7,426 nt of DNA from an uncultured Eubacteriales bacterium (GCA_900551265.1 URVL01000115.1:1-7426); one strand, 5' to 3'; numbered from the stretch's first letter, positions 1 through 6,798 are shown. Program-made: numbers and translations. The notes: generated by a model from the sequence alone, not told the origin.

Positions 1-1736
1 TCCGGATCTTCCAGATCAGCCAGTTCCTGTTTTGCGTCCGCAAGCTCCGCTTCCGCATCTACCAACTCCTGATATGCATTGGCAAACTCTTCGTCGGCCT
101 CTGCTCTTGCATCTTCATACTCACGCCAGCCGTCGGAAAGCGTTTGCCTTGCGTCTGCAAGTTCCTGTTCGCCGTCTGCCAGTTCCGCCTCTGCATCTGC
201 GGCTTCACGTTCGCCGTCCAAAAGCTGAACACGGGCGTCTTCCAGCTCTGCTTCCGCCTCAGCAAACTGACGTTCTGCCTCAGCGCGCGCTTCACGAAGC
301 GCTGCCAACCCACTGTCTATTTCCGCCTGTGCCGCATACAGTGCGTCTTCCTGCTCTCTTGCCTCTGCAAGCTGCGCTTCAGCAGCAGTGAGTTCTTCCT
401 GCGCGCTTTCAAGTTCGCTGCCCAGCAACTGCAGGATCGCAGAGAGTTCTTCTTCCGTGATCTCCTGCGCGTCATCCGGAAGCGCATAGCCGTATTCTGC
501 AAGCACGTCCGACAACTCCGCCAAATCAGCAGCGCTCAATTCTCCGGAGGATACCGCCCCCATCACAGTATCATAGGCCTCATTCAGCAACGAAACCTGT
601 TCTTCCGCCTCGCGAAGCTGCGTTTCCGCTCCGTCAAGATCTGCCTCGCCCAGCTGTATAAGGCCGGAGTTTACCTGATCCTGCAGCGCCAAAAGTTCCT
701 CTTGCGCACTTTCAAGCTCTGCTTCTGTGTCTTCCCGCTGCGTTTGATACTCCGCAAGACCATCTTCATACTCGCGCCAACCATCCGCAAGTTCTACCTT
801 TGCACGCTCCAAATCAGCTCTTGCATCGGCAATCGTTTGCTCATTTTCTGCGATTTCCGCTTCTCCATCCAGCAGTTCCTGCTCCGCATCCGCAAGCTCC
901 TGCTCCGCATTTTCTTTCTCGGACCGGTATTCCTCCCATCCATCCGAAAGTTCCTGCTCGGCGTCAGCGATTTCCTTTTCAGCTTCCTCTGTCACCTTCT
1001 GATAGCGAACATCTGTGCGCTCCTCCGCCAAAGCCGTCACAGAATCTTCCATGGCATCCACAGCGGCCTCATAGTCGTCACTATAAATATAGCCGCTCTC
1101 CGCAAGCAACAGAGATACGTCCGTATAATAATCCACGTCAAAACCATCATACGGAATATAAATAAAGGCCGCAACGCTGCCGCTCCCCAAAGACGTGCTG
1201 CCTCGTTCATAGTTTAGATAATATACCGAATTGGCAATTCCAACAATTTCATACTCTGCGTAGCGAAAAAGACTCAGTGTATCCTCCTCATTTTCCGCAG
1301 AAAGGACAATTTTCGTCCCAATATCGCTCTCGGTATAATACCGCGCATCTACGATGCATTCATTGGCCTGCGCCGGTTGTCTTCCAGAGACGAGAGAAAG
1401 TGTATTAACTGTCCCTGTAATGGAATGAGCGCGCAGGACGATGTCACCGCTCATAGTCTGCGCCAGGAAGTCCGCGCTGAACGATCCTTCGGCAGCGCGG
1501 ACGCCATCCAGCTCCGCAAATGCCGCAACATCGTCCTCGTCATATCCAACGGTCGAAACCAGTCGATAATCAAAAAGGCCATGATCGTTTACATAGGTGT
1601 CCGCTGTTTTCACCATGGCGGTCTTGGTCACACGCAGGCCGGCAAAAAAACCGACTCCCAACGCAATAATGGCAATAATTGCGATATAGCGACCCATACT
1701 GGACCGTATCTCTCGAAAAGCTGATCTTCTTAGCAT
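1..1736 (-). CDS. FtsX-family ABC transporter permease with giant extracytoplasmic coiled coil (N-terminal 578 residues, truncated by window edge)
   Basis: This is the permease partner of the adjacent ATPase. It starts at ATG 1736, three bases after the ATPase stop, and stays open to base 3. The N-terminus MLRRSAFREIRSSMGRY is followed by one membrane helix (about residues 16-34, IAIIAIIALGVGFFAGLRV). This start is typical of FtsX-like permeases in Clostridia. Residues about 35-240 form a mixed alpha/beta extracytoplasmic part. From about 245 to the edge the chain is Ala/Glu/Asp/Leu-rich coiled coil, interrupted at about 387-437 by a less repetitive helical stretch that could be the hairpin tip. 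A DGW(E/R)EY motif recurs at 265, 318 and 535. The remaining FtsX membrane helices would lie beyond the left edge, so the full protein is probably over 900 residues. The substrate is unknown. Operon context and translational coupling (GGTGA across the ATPase stop) make the pairing secure. It may not be a true importer or exporter, because MacB/FtsX-type proteins can act as mechanotransmission devices. Confidence 0.88.
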   Translation of the reverse strand, partial: MLRRSAFREIRSSMGRYIAIIAIIALGVGFFAGLRVTKTAMVKTADTYVNDHGLFDYRLVSTVGYDEDDVAAFAELDGVRAAEGSFSADFLAQTMSGDIVLRAHSITGTVNTLSLVSGRQPAQANECIVDARYYTESDIGTKIVLSAENEEDTLSLFRYAEYEIVGIANSVYYLNYERGSTSLGSGSVAAFIYIPYDGFDVDYYTDVSLLLAESGYIYSDDYEAAVDAMEDSVTALAEERTDVRYQKVTEEAEKEIADAEQELSDGWEEYRSEKENAEQELADAEQELLDGEAEIAENEQTIADARADLERAKVELADGWREYEDGLAEYQTQREDTEAELESAQEELLALQDQVNSGLIQLGEADLDGAETQLREAEEQVSLLNEAYDTVMGAVSSGELSAADLAELSDVLAEYGYALPDDAQEITEEELSAILQLLGSELESAQEELTAAEAQLAEAREQEDALYAAQAEIDSGLAALREARAEAERQFAEAEAELEDARVQLLDGEREAADAEAELADGEQELADARQTLSDGWREYEDARAEADEEFANAYQELVDAEAELADAKQELADLEDP

Positions 1737-1739
1737 GGC

Positions 1740-2444
1740 TCACCACTCAATCAGTTCAACCGGCGTAACTTGGGCATTTTTGCGCACGTCGGACACCGTA
1801 CCGTTTTTCACAGAGACGATTCGATCGGCCATAGCAGTAATAGCCTGGTTGTGCGTGATAATAACGACTGTCATCCCGGTTTGGCGAGACGTATCCTGTA
1901 AAAGTTTTAGAATTGCCTTACCCGTTACATAGTCCAACGCTCCAGTCGGTTCATCACAGAGCAGCAGCTTTGGATTCTTTGCAAGCGCGCGCGCAATCGC
2001 AACGCGCTGCTGTTCCCCACCGGAAAGCTGGGCTGGAAAATTCGAAGCGCGCTTTTCAAGTCCTACTCGCTTCAATACCTCCATAGCATCAAGCGGGTCA
2101 CGACAAATTTGAGACGCCAACTCCACATTCTCCAGGGCAGTAAGATTTTGCACCAAATTATAGAACTGAAACACAAAGCCTATATCATACCTTCGGTAGG
2201 AGGTGAGCTGGCGCTTATCATAACGAGAGATTTCATTTCCATCGAGCAAAACGCGCCCCGTCGTCAGCGTGTCCATACCGCCTAAAATATTGAGCAGCGT
2301 CGTTTTCCCGGCGCCGGACGGCCCGACAATCACACAGATTTCTCCTCTTTCTATCTCAAAACTAACATTATGAAGCGCATCAATTTTCACTTCTCCCATT
2401 TTATAAGTTTTCCCAACGTCATGGAACTCGACAAACGCACTCAT
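1740..2444 (-). CDS. ABC transporter ATP-binding protein, MacB/LolD type (234 aa)
   Basis: This is the cytoplasmic ATPase that powers the adjacent FtsX-type permease. All nucleotide-binding motifs are present in order: A-loop Tyr14, Walker [10 protein letters not shown] (41-49), Q-loop Gln93 in FVFQFYNL, signature [15 protein letters not shown] (140-154), Walker B LLLCDEP with Asp164 and Glu165, D-loop GALD (168-171) and switch His198. The QFYNL and CDEPTGALD wording is typical of the MacB/LolD/FtsE/BceA branch. The length of 234 residues is normal for that branch. The start at ATG 2444 is fixed by a GGAGGT ribosome binding site (2451-2456) seven bases upstream. It is first in its operon and is followed after 3 bases by the permease. 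The transported substrate cannot be told from the ATPase. No two-component regulator of the kind found beside BceAB peptide-resistance transporters is visible nearby. Confidence 0.96.
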   Translation of the reverse strand: MSAFVEFHDVGKTYKMGEVKIDALHNVSFEIERGEICVIVGPSGAGKTTLLNILGGMDTLTTGRVLLDGNEISRYDKRQLTSYRRYDIGFVFQFYNLVQNLTALENVELASQICRDPLDAMEVLKRVGLEKRASNFPAQLSGGEQQRVAIARALAKNPKLLLCDEPTGALDYVTGKAILKLLQDTSRQTGMTVVIITHNQAITAMADRIVSVKNGTVSDVRKNAQVTPVELIEW

Positions 2445-2455
2445 CCAAAAACCTC

Positions 2456-2487
2456 CAGAGCAGTCCCCTTTTGCAGTCTAAGCCCTG
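2456..2487 (-). promoter_or_regulatory. Small leader hairpin abutting the ATPase ribosome binding site
   Basis: In the minus-strand RNA, CAGGGC (2487-2482) can pair with GCUCUG (2461-2456), giving six pairs including one G-U, with a 20-nt loop. The 3' arm overlaps the first base of the GGAGGT ribosome binding site. It is short and may be incidental, but its position could affect translation initiation. Confidence 0.25.
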
Positions 2488-2493
2488 TTTTTC

Positions 2494-2535
2494 TCATTTA
2501 TACAGATAAAAAAGGCAACATAAATGCAAAATCAT
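2494..2535 (-). CDS. Possible 13-residue leader peptide upstream of the ABC operon
   Basis: A short ORF runs from ATG 2535 to a TGA at 2496-2494 and encodes MILHLCCLFYLYK. It begins about 12 nt after the predicted transcription start and has an AAGGA sequence (2545-2541) five bases before the ATG, an acceptable ribosome binding site. The product is hydrophobic with a Cys-Cys pair and resembles no protein I recognise. It could be a regulatory leader ORF or a chance ORF. The AT-rich leader makes random short ORFs easy to find, hence low confidence. Confidence 0.3.
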   Translation of the reverse strand: MILHLCCLFYLYK

Positions 2536-2553
2536 AATTATCCTTATACAAAA

Positions 2554-2582
2554 ATTATAGCGTTCCCATGCGATGCCGTCAA
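2554..2582 (-). promoter_or_regulatory. Sigma-70/sigma-A type promoter for the ABC transporter operon
   Basis: On the minus strand the -35 box TTGACG (2582-2577) and a perfect -10 box TATAAT (2559-2554) are separated by 17 bases. The stretch just upstream of the -35 (about 2583-2602) is AT-rich, like an UP element. Transcription would begin near 2547, giving a leader of about 100 nt before the ATPase start. One mismatch in twelve with ideal spacing makes this a strong prediction, but no transcription data support it. Confidence 0.8.
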
Positions 2583-2665
2583 TGTATGAAATGTTAAATA
2601 CCCTAGGCAGTTTCGGACAGTTTTCGCAGGGGATTTTCCCCACTTTCTGAAGCCGCATAGACAGC

Positions 2666-2695
2666 AAAAAGCGGGCAGATAACTGTCCGCTTTTT
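2666..2695 (-). terminator. Intrinsic terminator after the rmuC-DUF5131 operon
   Basis: Directly after the DUF5131 stop codon the minus strand can fold AAAAAGCGG against CCGCTTTTT (nine pairs), then an A-C mismatch, then CAG/CTG, closing on a TTAT loop. A T5 run forms the end of the stem. The structure is symmetric enough to work in either direction, and on the plus strand it also ends in a T run. Its position fits termination of the leftward operon and insulation of the next operon's promoter at 2554-2582. Confidence 0.8.
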
Positions 2696-2697
2696 AT

Positions 2698-3423
2698 CTA
2701 TTCTCCCTCCGGCCGGTATTCCAAGTTGGCAGCCCGCGCCCAGCGGGATTGAAGCGCGCGCGGAACCACCTCCAGGCGACCGTCCTTTAAAAAGCGCGCC
2801 CCGGTCTGTTTAAAATGAAATGCCACGCCACGTCGCACGCACTGCGCGCGCAGACTACACACCCACGCAAAGTCGCATACGCGTGCATCCTCTCCCGACT
2901 CTCCGCCCGCCGTCACACATTCAATCCATGCGCCAAGCCAACGTTCTACATCAATCCGTTCCAGAAGTGGTTCACAGACAAGTTCACGGTGACGAATCGG
3001 CGCCTCCAAAAACAGCGGCAGCCGGTACTCCGCCATGGCCTGGTTCTCAATTGTGCAGGCAATGGTGACATGATCGTATCCCGCGCCCCAGTCTTCTGGC
3101 AACGCCGTGTAAAACCGGTCGATGCGCTTCGTCACAATATAGAATCGTAAGTCCCTGCGCCGGCGTATCATACGCCAGGCCTCGGCACGCCAATCATCCG
3201 CTTCCTCCAGAAAAAAATCGGAAGTAAAGCAGGTATAGACCGTTTCCCCCGGCAATACTTTATAATTCCCGTCACGGTCCTGCCGCACAGGAAGATCAAA
3301 ATCAGCCGTTTTTTCTACAATAGAACTATCACGCCCGACACGCGAATCAATCCGATACACGTAGCAGTGCGCACAGCCGGGGCTTAACTTATGGCAGCCA
3401 TGCCACAGGTTCCACTTCACCAT
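2698..3423 (-). CDS. DUF5131 / phage Gp37-Gp68 family three-cysteine protein (241 aa)
   Basis: The protein matches the DUF5131 (phage Gp37/Gp68) family from memory of its motifs. It opens with WNLWHGCHKLSPGCAHCY, placing cysteines at 10, 17 and 20 (CX6CX2C). Further family-like blocks are TCFTSDFF (64-71), FYIVTKRIDRF (94-104), VTAGGESG (170-177) and VAFHFKQTGA (200-209). The family is thought to resemble radical-SAM barrels, with the cysteines as a likely metal or iron-sulfur site. No reaction is established, and none is assigned here. Despite the name, nothing phage-like surrounds it. It starts 6 bases after the rmuC stop, and the gap (ATATTT) has no recognisable ribosome binding site, so it probably depends on translational coupling with rmuC. 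The stop is TAG, followed at once by a terminator. Length is close to what I expect for the family. The family call is confident; the function is unknown. Confidence 0.9.
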   Translation of the reverse strand: MVKWNLWHGCHKLSPGCAHCYVYRIDSRVGRDSSIVEKTADFDLPVRQDRDGNYKVLPGETVYTCFTSDFFLEEADDWRAEAWRMIRRRRDLRFYIVTKRIDRFYTALPEDWGAGYDHVTIACTIENQAMAEYRLPLFLEAPIRHRELVCEPLLERIDVERWLGAWIECVTAGGESGEDARVCDFAWVCSLRAQCVRRGVAFHFKQTGARFLKDGRLEVVPRALQSRWARAANLEYRPEGE

Positions 3424-3429
3424 AAATAT

Positions 3430-4788
3430 TTACGAATCTTCAGCATCCCCTAAGAGGGCGGACGCCTCTCCTTCCGGCATAGCCGTCACGCCGCGCAGCT
3501 TCGAACGGATCTGGCGCGTACGCACGCCCACCAGCTTGTCAAGTTCCGTGCTGGTCTGTTCAAGACGCCTCTGCGTTGCCTCCAGTACATCGCCAAACCG
3601 GTCAAACTCTGTTTTTACCGCGCCAAGCACTTTCCAGACCTCACCAGAACGTTTCTGTATGGCCAACGTTCGAAACCCCATCTGCAAACTGTTAAGAAGC
3701 GCCGCCATGGTAGTGGGGCCGGCAATACTGACCTTATAATCGCGTTGTAATACCTCTACCAGTCCGCACGAAACCACTTCGGCATACAATCCCTCAAACG
3801 GCAAGAACATAATTGCAAAATCCGTCGTTGCAGGCGGGCTTATGTACTTATCGCGAATGTCACGCGCAAAAGACTTGACTGCCGCCTCAAGAATTTTCTT
3901 TGCGGATGCAAGCTCTGACGGATCGCCCGTATCATAGGCGTCTCGCACGCGTGTATAGGCGTCTGCCGGGAATTTTGCATCAATGGGAAGATAGACCGAT
4001 TCGCCGTCCGTACCCGGCAACTTAATCGCATATTCGACCGGATTTGACGAACCTTTCTTCGTGACAATATTTGTCTCATACTGTTCCGGTGCCAAAATCT
4101 CCTCTAAGATCGCGCCAAGCTGTATTTCCCCAAAGATACCGCGCGTCTTGACATTGGAAAGCACCTTCTTCAGGTCTCCAACACCGGAAGCCAGTGTTTG
4201 CATCTCGCCCAAGCCCTTATACACCTGCTCAAGCCGCTCGCTCACGACGGCAAAGCTTTGGTTTAAGCGTTCGTCAAGCGTCTTTTGCAGTTTTTCGTCC
4301 ACTGTCTCACGCATACGGTCCAATTGTTTTGCGTTATCTTCCTGCAGTGCCTTAATGCTGCGCTCCACACCCGCCCGGATATCCGTCAGTGCCTGCGCGT
4401 TTTGCAGGGAAAACGCCGCGAAACGTTCGTCAAACTGCGCAATGCTCTCGCCAAGGGACTTTCGCAGTTGCTCGCTCTGTCGTGAAAACTGTTCCGTCAA
4501 TTCTAAAAGCCGCTTGTCCTGCACGGCCTGCGTGCGATCCGAGGCGCTGATAAATGCGTCACCCAAAGTCTTTACGCTGGCCTGTGTCAAACCGACAGTC
4601 TCATGACCAGCACGGCGTATTTCCTGCGATACCGCCTCCTGAAGCCGGGCCAGGTCCTCCACCGTCGAAACTCTCTCCTGCTGTTTTACCCATATTTCTA
4701 CCGATTTTTTCAAATTTATCAGAAAAAAAAGCGCCGCCACTGCGACGCCCAGCGCAACAATTGATACGGCGAGCGCTAATACAGTCAT
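3430..4788 (-). CDS. rmuC: DNA recombination protein RmuC homolog (452 aa)
   Basis: RmuC-family proteins are predicted PD-(D/E)XK-like nucleases that limit recombination at inverted repeats in E. coli. Their biochemical activity is poorly defined. The layout is the family's usual one: one N-terminal membrane helix (about residues 3-24), a long helical coiled coil (about 25-195), then the conserved domain (about 200-420). The domain contains SNVKTRGIFGEIQLGAILEE, the probable catalytic block LPIDAKFP, FAIMFLPFEGLYAEV and GPTTMAALLNSLQMGFRTL. I chose ATG 4788. It has a GGGTGAT ribosome binding site at proper spacing, and the best promoter's -10 box (4810-4805) lies so close that the alternative ATG at 4803 (five residues longer) would sit at or before the transcript start. 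It is first in an operon with the DUF5131 gene and divergent from the AI-2E gene. Confidence 0.94.
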   Translation of the reverse strand: MTVLALAVSIVALGVAVAALFFLINLKKSVEIWVKQQERVSTVEDLARLQEAVSQEIRRAGHETVGLTQASVKTLGDAFISASDRTQAVQDKRLLELTEQFSRQSEQLRKSLGESIAQFDERFAAFSLQNAQALTDIRAGVERSIKALQEDNAKQLDRMRETVDEKLQKTLDERLNQSFAVVSERLEQVYKGLGEMQTLASGVGDLKKVLSNVKTRGIFGEIQLGAILEEILAPEQYETNIVTKKGSSNPVEYAIKLPGTDGESVYLPIDAKFPADAYTRVRDAYDTGDPSELASAKKILEAAVKSFARDIRDKYISPPATTDFAIMFLPFEGLYAEVVSCGLVEVLQRDYKVSIAGPTTMAALLNSLQMGFRTLAIQKRSGEVWKVLGAVKTEFDRFGDVLEATQRRLEQTSTELDKLVGVRTRQIRSKLRGVTAMPEGEASALLGDAEDS

Positions 4789-4790
4789 AT

Positions 4791-4819
4791 TTATCACCCA
4801 CATCAGTATATCTTATTAA
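4791..4819 (+). promoter_or_regulatory. Weak candidate promoter for the AI-2E family gene
   Basis: On the plus strand TTATCA (4791-4796) and TATTAA (4814-4819) lie 17 bases apart, each matching consensus at four of six positions. It overlaps the opposite-facing rmuC promoter. It is the best candidate seen in the 80-base divergent gap, but it is weak and may be chance. Confidence 0.28.
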
Positions 4820-4833
4820 GGAATTTTATGCAA
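4805..4833 (-). promoter_or_regulatory. Predicted promoter for rmuC
   Basis: On the minus strand TTGCAT (4833-4828) and TATACT (4810-4805) are separated by exactly 17 bases. The -10 box has one mismatch and the -35 box has three. Transcription would begin near 4798, leaving a leader of only about 10 nt before ATG 4788. This supports the shorter start for rmuC. Confidence 0.5.
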
Positions 4834-4868
4834 GCGGCAATGTTGGAATTCTTTTTCATGGAGGATAT

Positions 4869-5933
4869 ATGTCAAAATTCGGAAAATATGTGCCAGCCGC
4901 AGCTTTGCTTACAGCGCTTGTTATTTTTCGTTCGGCCCTTGAGCCCTTCCTTATGGCAGCTGCGTCTGCCTATATCTTAGACATGCCTGCACGCGGCTTT
5001 GAACGTTTATTTTCAGGAATCGACCGCCGTAGTGTGCGACGGTCTTTGGCCGTCCTTGCTGCGCTTGTCAGTATGTCTGCCCTCCTTGTACTGTTTGTCG
5101 CCCTGCTTGCGCCACGTATCGCCGAAAGCGCCGGTATGCTTTATGAGCGGCTTCCAGATTACTGTGCAGCGCTCTGTTCATATCTGGAAAATCTTCCGAT
5201 TCCGGAAATGTTTCAGCACCTGGCCGAAGGCCAGGGCTTTTCCCTGACAGAGCAACTACACGAACTGGGCAATGCGTCTCTCTCAAATATTTGGAACATT
5301 ACGCGCAATGTTGGTGGGGCCGTTGCCTCTTCGGTCTCGGACATCTTTACATCTCTCGTCTGCTGTTTTTATATGCTTTTTTGCAAGAACAGTGTCCTTT
5401 CACAGTGCAGAACACTGTTTTCCATTATTTCCCCAGCCAAAGTTTACACAAGAACATGCGAGTTTTTTCATCTGGCTAATGAAATCTTTTCGAAATATAT
5501 CGGCGGACGCGTAATTGAATCCATTGTCTTAATCGTTTTATGCCTGATCGGACTTCTCCTCTCCGGGATTCCCTATGCGCCTCTGCTGGCTATGATCGTT
5601 GGCGTCAGTAACCTCATACCTTTTTTAGGCCCGCTCATCGGCACGCTTCCCTGTCTTCTCTTACTCGTCGTTATCGATCCCGTCAAAGCCCTATGGTTCC
5701 TTGTTTTTGTCCTCGCTCTGCAACAGCTTGACAACAATATAATTTCTCCACGTATCGTCGGTACCAGCGTCGGCCTTCCGGCGTTTTGGTCCATGGCCGC
5801 GGTGCTGCTTGGTGCAAGACTTTGCGGCGCAGCCGGAGCATTTCTCTCCGTACCCTGCGCCGCCGTTCTCTACCGTATTCTCTCTACATACGCCGGCAAA
5901 CACGGGGTTGACAGTGCATCCACCTTACGGTAG
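4869..5933 (+). CDS. AI-2E family transporter (PerM/YtvI-like membrane protein, 354 aa)
   Basis: This is an integral membrane protein of the AI-2E transporter family. Members have been linked to autoinducer export, Na+/H+ antiport or other transport, and the substrate here cannot be told. Hydrophobic segments lie near residues 7-40 and 60-85. An extracytoplasmic stretch (about 87-160) follows, then a set of C-terminal helices (about 160-345). Family hallmarks are SNLIPFLGPLIGTLPCLLLL in the C-terminal half and the later LQQLDNNIISPRIVGTSVGLP block. Total length is normal for the family. ATG 4869 follows a GGAGGA ribosome binding site (4860-4865) with slightly tight spacing. The frame is open further upstream to 4554, but that part lies antisense to rmuC and has no family similarity. 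It is followed after 32 bases by the HAD phosphatase. The stop is TAG and doubles as part of that gene's promoter. Confidence 0.92.
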   Translation: MSKFGKYVPAAALLTALVIFRSALEPFLMAAASAYILDMPARGFERLFSGIDRRSVRRSLAVLAALVSMSALLVLFVALLAPRIAESAGMLYERLPDYCAALCSYLENLPIPEMFQHLAEGQGFSLTEQLHELGNASLSNIWNITRNVGGAVASSVSDIFTSLVCCFYMLFCKNSVLSQCRTLFSIISPAKVYTRTCEFFHLANEIFSKYIGGRVIESIVLIVLCLIGLLLSGIPYAPLLAMIVGVSNLIPFLGPLIGTLPCLLLLVVIDPVKALWFLVFVLALQQLDNNIISPRIVGTSVGLPAFWSMAAVLLGARLCGAAGAFLSVPCAAVLYRILSTYAGKHGVDSASTLR

Positions 5934-5936
5934 AAT
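5908..5936 (+). promoter_or_regulatory. Strong sigma-70/sigma-A promoter for the HAD gene, overlapping the AI-2E stop codon
   Basis: A perfect -35 box TTGACA (5908-5913) and a -10 box TAGAAT (5931-5936, one mismatch) are separated by exactly 17 bases. The TAG of the -10 box is the stop codon of the upstream gene. Transcription would begin near 5943, giving a leader of about 23 nt before ATG 5966, and would exclude the upstream in-frame ATG at 5939 from this transcript. Confidence 0.7.
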
Positions 5937-5965
5937 CTATGCGGACAAAAAATACGGAGGAAATC

Positions 5966-6760
5966 ATGAAAGACTTGCGTGATATTTCGCTTTATCTCCT
6001 CGATATGGACGGCACCATTTATCTGGGCGACCGTGTATTTGCGTGCACCCTCCCCTTTCTTTCCCTTTTGAGAGAGCAGGGAAAGCATTACATTTTTCTG
6101 ACTAATAATTGCACCCGCAATCGTAACGCATACCTGAAACGTCTGGAAAAGATGGGTATCCCCGTTGAGCCAAATGGCGTCTTTACCTCCGGGGAAGCCA
6201 CAACGATCTATTTAAACCGGCAAAAACCCGGCGCACGGATTTATCTGCTTGGGACGCCGTCGCTTGAAGAAGAATTTCGGGAAGCGGGCTTTGTCTTAAC
6301 AGATCAGAATATTGATTACGCCGTTTTGGGGTTCGACACGGCGCTGACCTATGAGAAACTGCGTAAACTCTGTGATTTTGTGCGCTGTGGCACGCCATTC
6401 GTCGCCACGCATCCGGATTTAAATTGCCCGACTGACGGCGGATTTATCCCCGATGTCGGCTCCATGCTTGCCCTGGTACGTGCGTCTACCGGGCGTGATC
6501 CGGACTATATTGTCGGTAAGCCAAATCGCGGCATCATTGATGCGCTGTGCGAAAAATACAATCTCCGGCACGAGGACATCGCTATGGTGGGAGACAGGCT
6601 CTACACGGACATAGCTGTCGGCGTCAATGCCGGAATCACGAGTATCCTGGTGCTCTCCGGCGAATCCACACTGGAGGATCTTGCAAAATCCGACGTCAAG
6701 CCGGACTATGTATTCCGCGATCTTTCCGGCATTACAAACGTCATCCGGTACCCATCTTAA
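5966..6760 (+). CDS. HAD superfamily hydrolase, subfamily IIA (NagD/AraL-like phosphatase, 264 aa)
   Basis: This is a cytoplasmic HAD-type phosphatase of the NagD/AraL/4-nitrophenylphosphatase group, whose members hydrolyse sugar phosphates, nucleotides or phosphoglycolate. All catalytic motifs are present: motif I LLDMDGTIYLG with nucleophile Asp13 and acid/base Asp15, motif II FLTNN with Thr46, motif III Lys185 in VGKPNRGI, and motif IV VGDRLYTDI with Asp210 and Asp215. The C2-type cap between motifs II and III includes the conserved ATHPDLNCPTDGG block (147-159) and GSMLALV. Length is typical. ATG 5966 has a GGAGG site (5956-5960) five bases upstream. The in-frame ATG at 5939 would add nine residues but lacks a site and lies ahead of the predicted transcript start. 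It can also be co-transcribed with the AI-2E gene. The exact substrate is not predictable from sequence. Confidence 0.94.
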   Translation: MKDLRDISLYLLDMDGTIYLGDRVFACTLPFLSLLREQGKHYIFLTNNCTRNRNAYLKRLEKMGIPVEPNGVFTSGEATTIYLNRQKPGARIYLLGTPSLEEEFREAGFVLTDQNIDYAVLGFDTALTYEKLRKLCDFVRCGTPFVATHPDLNCPTDGGFIPDVGSMLALVRASTGRDPDYIVGKPNRGIIDALCEKYNLRHEDIAMVGDRLYTDIAVGVNAGITSILVLSGESTLEDLAKSDVKPDYVFRDLSGITNVIRYPS

Positions 6761-6798
6761 CAGACCCAATCTGCACAAAAAAGAAACCATATGAGAAA

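Noticed and set aside
1..1000. Repetitive sequence resembling a tandem-repeat or CRISPR-like array
   Set aside because: The repeats are irregular, have no constant spacer length, and are explained by the heptad-like protein repeat of the permease.
144..1217. A 357-codon plus-strand ORF rich in Phe, Leu, Arg and Cys
   Set aside because: It is a shadow of the Ala/Glu-rich coiled coil on the minus strand. Repetitive GCN/GAN/CTN codons suppress stops on the opposite strand. The product has no recognisable domain, and the minus frame continues cleanly from a true FtsX N-terminus.
2629..2641. GGGGATTTTCCCC palindrome
   Set aside because: The stem is only four to five pairs with no conserved partner or T tract. 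It is too small to call an operator or terminator.
2573..2650. Short plus-strand ORF of 25 codons in the intergenic region (starts MPSMYEML)
   Set aside because: No ribosome binding site precedes it, it runs across the opposite-strand promoter, and it resembles nothing known.
2698..3423. Prophage remnant suggested by the Gp37/Gp68 family name
   Set aside because: No integrase, structural, lysis or attachment-site signal is present, and the gene sits in an operon with rmuC, a standard chromosomal gene.
4061..4606. Plus-strand 181-codon ORF inside rmuC
   Set aside because: It is a Ser/Cys-rich antisense shadow of the RmuC coiled coil. There is no ribosome binding site or recognisable domain.
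4554..4868. Upstream extension of the AI-2E reading frame by 105 codons
   Set aside because: It overlaps rmuC antisense, is Pro/Ser-rich with no family similarity, and ATG 4869 has a GGAGGA site and a normal family N-terminus.
5939..5965. Upstream ATG for the HAD gene
   Set aside because: It has no ribosome binding site and lies ahead of the predicted transcript start, whereas ATG 5966 has an ideal GGAGG.
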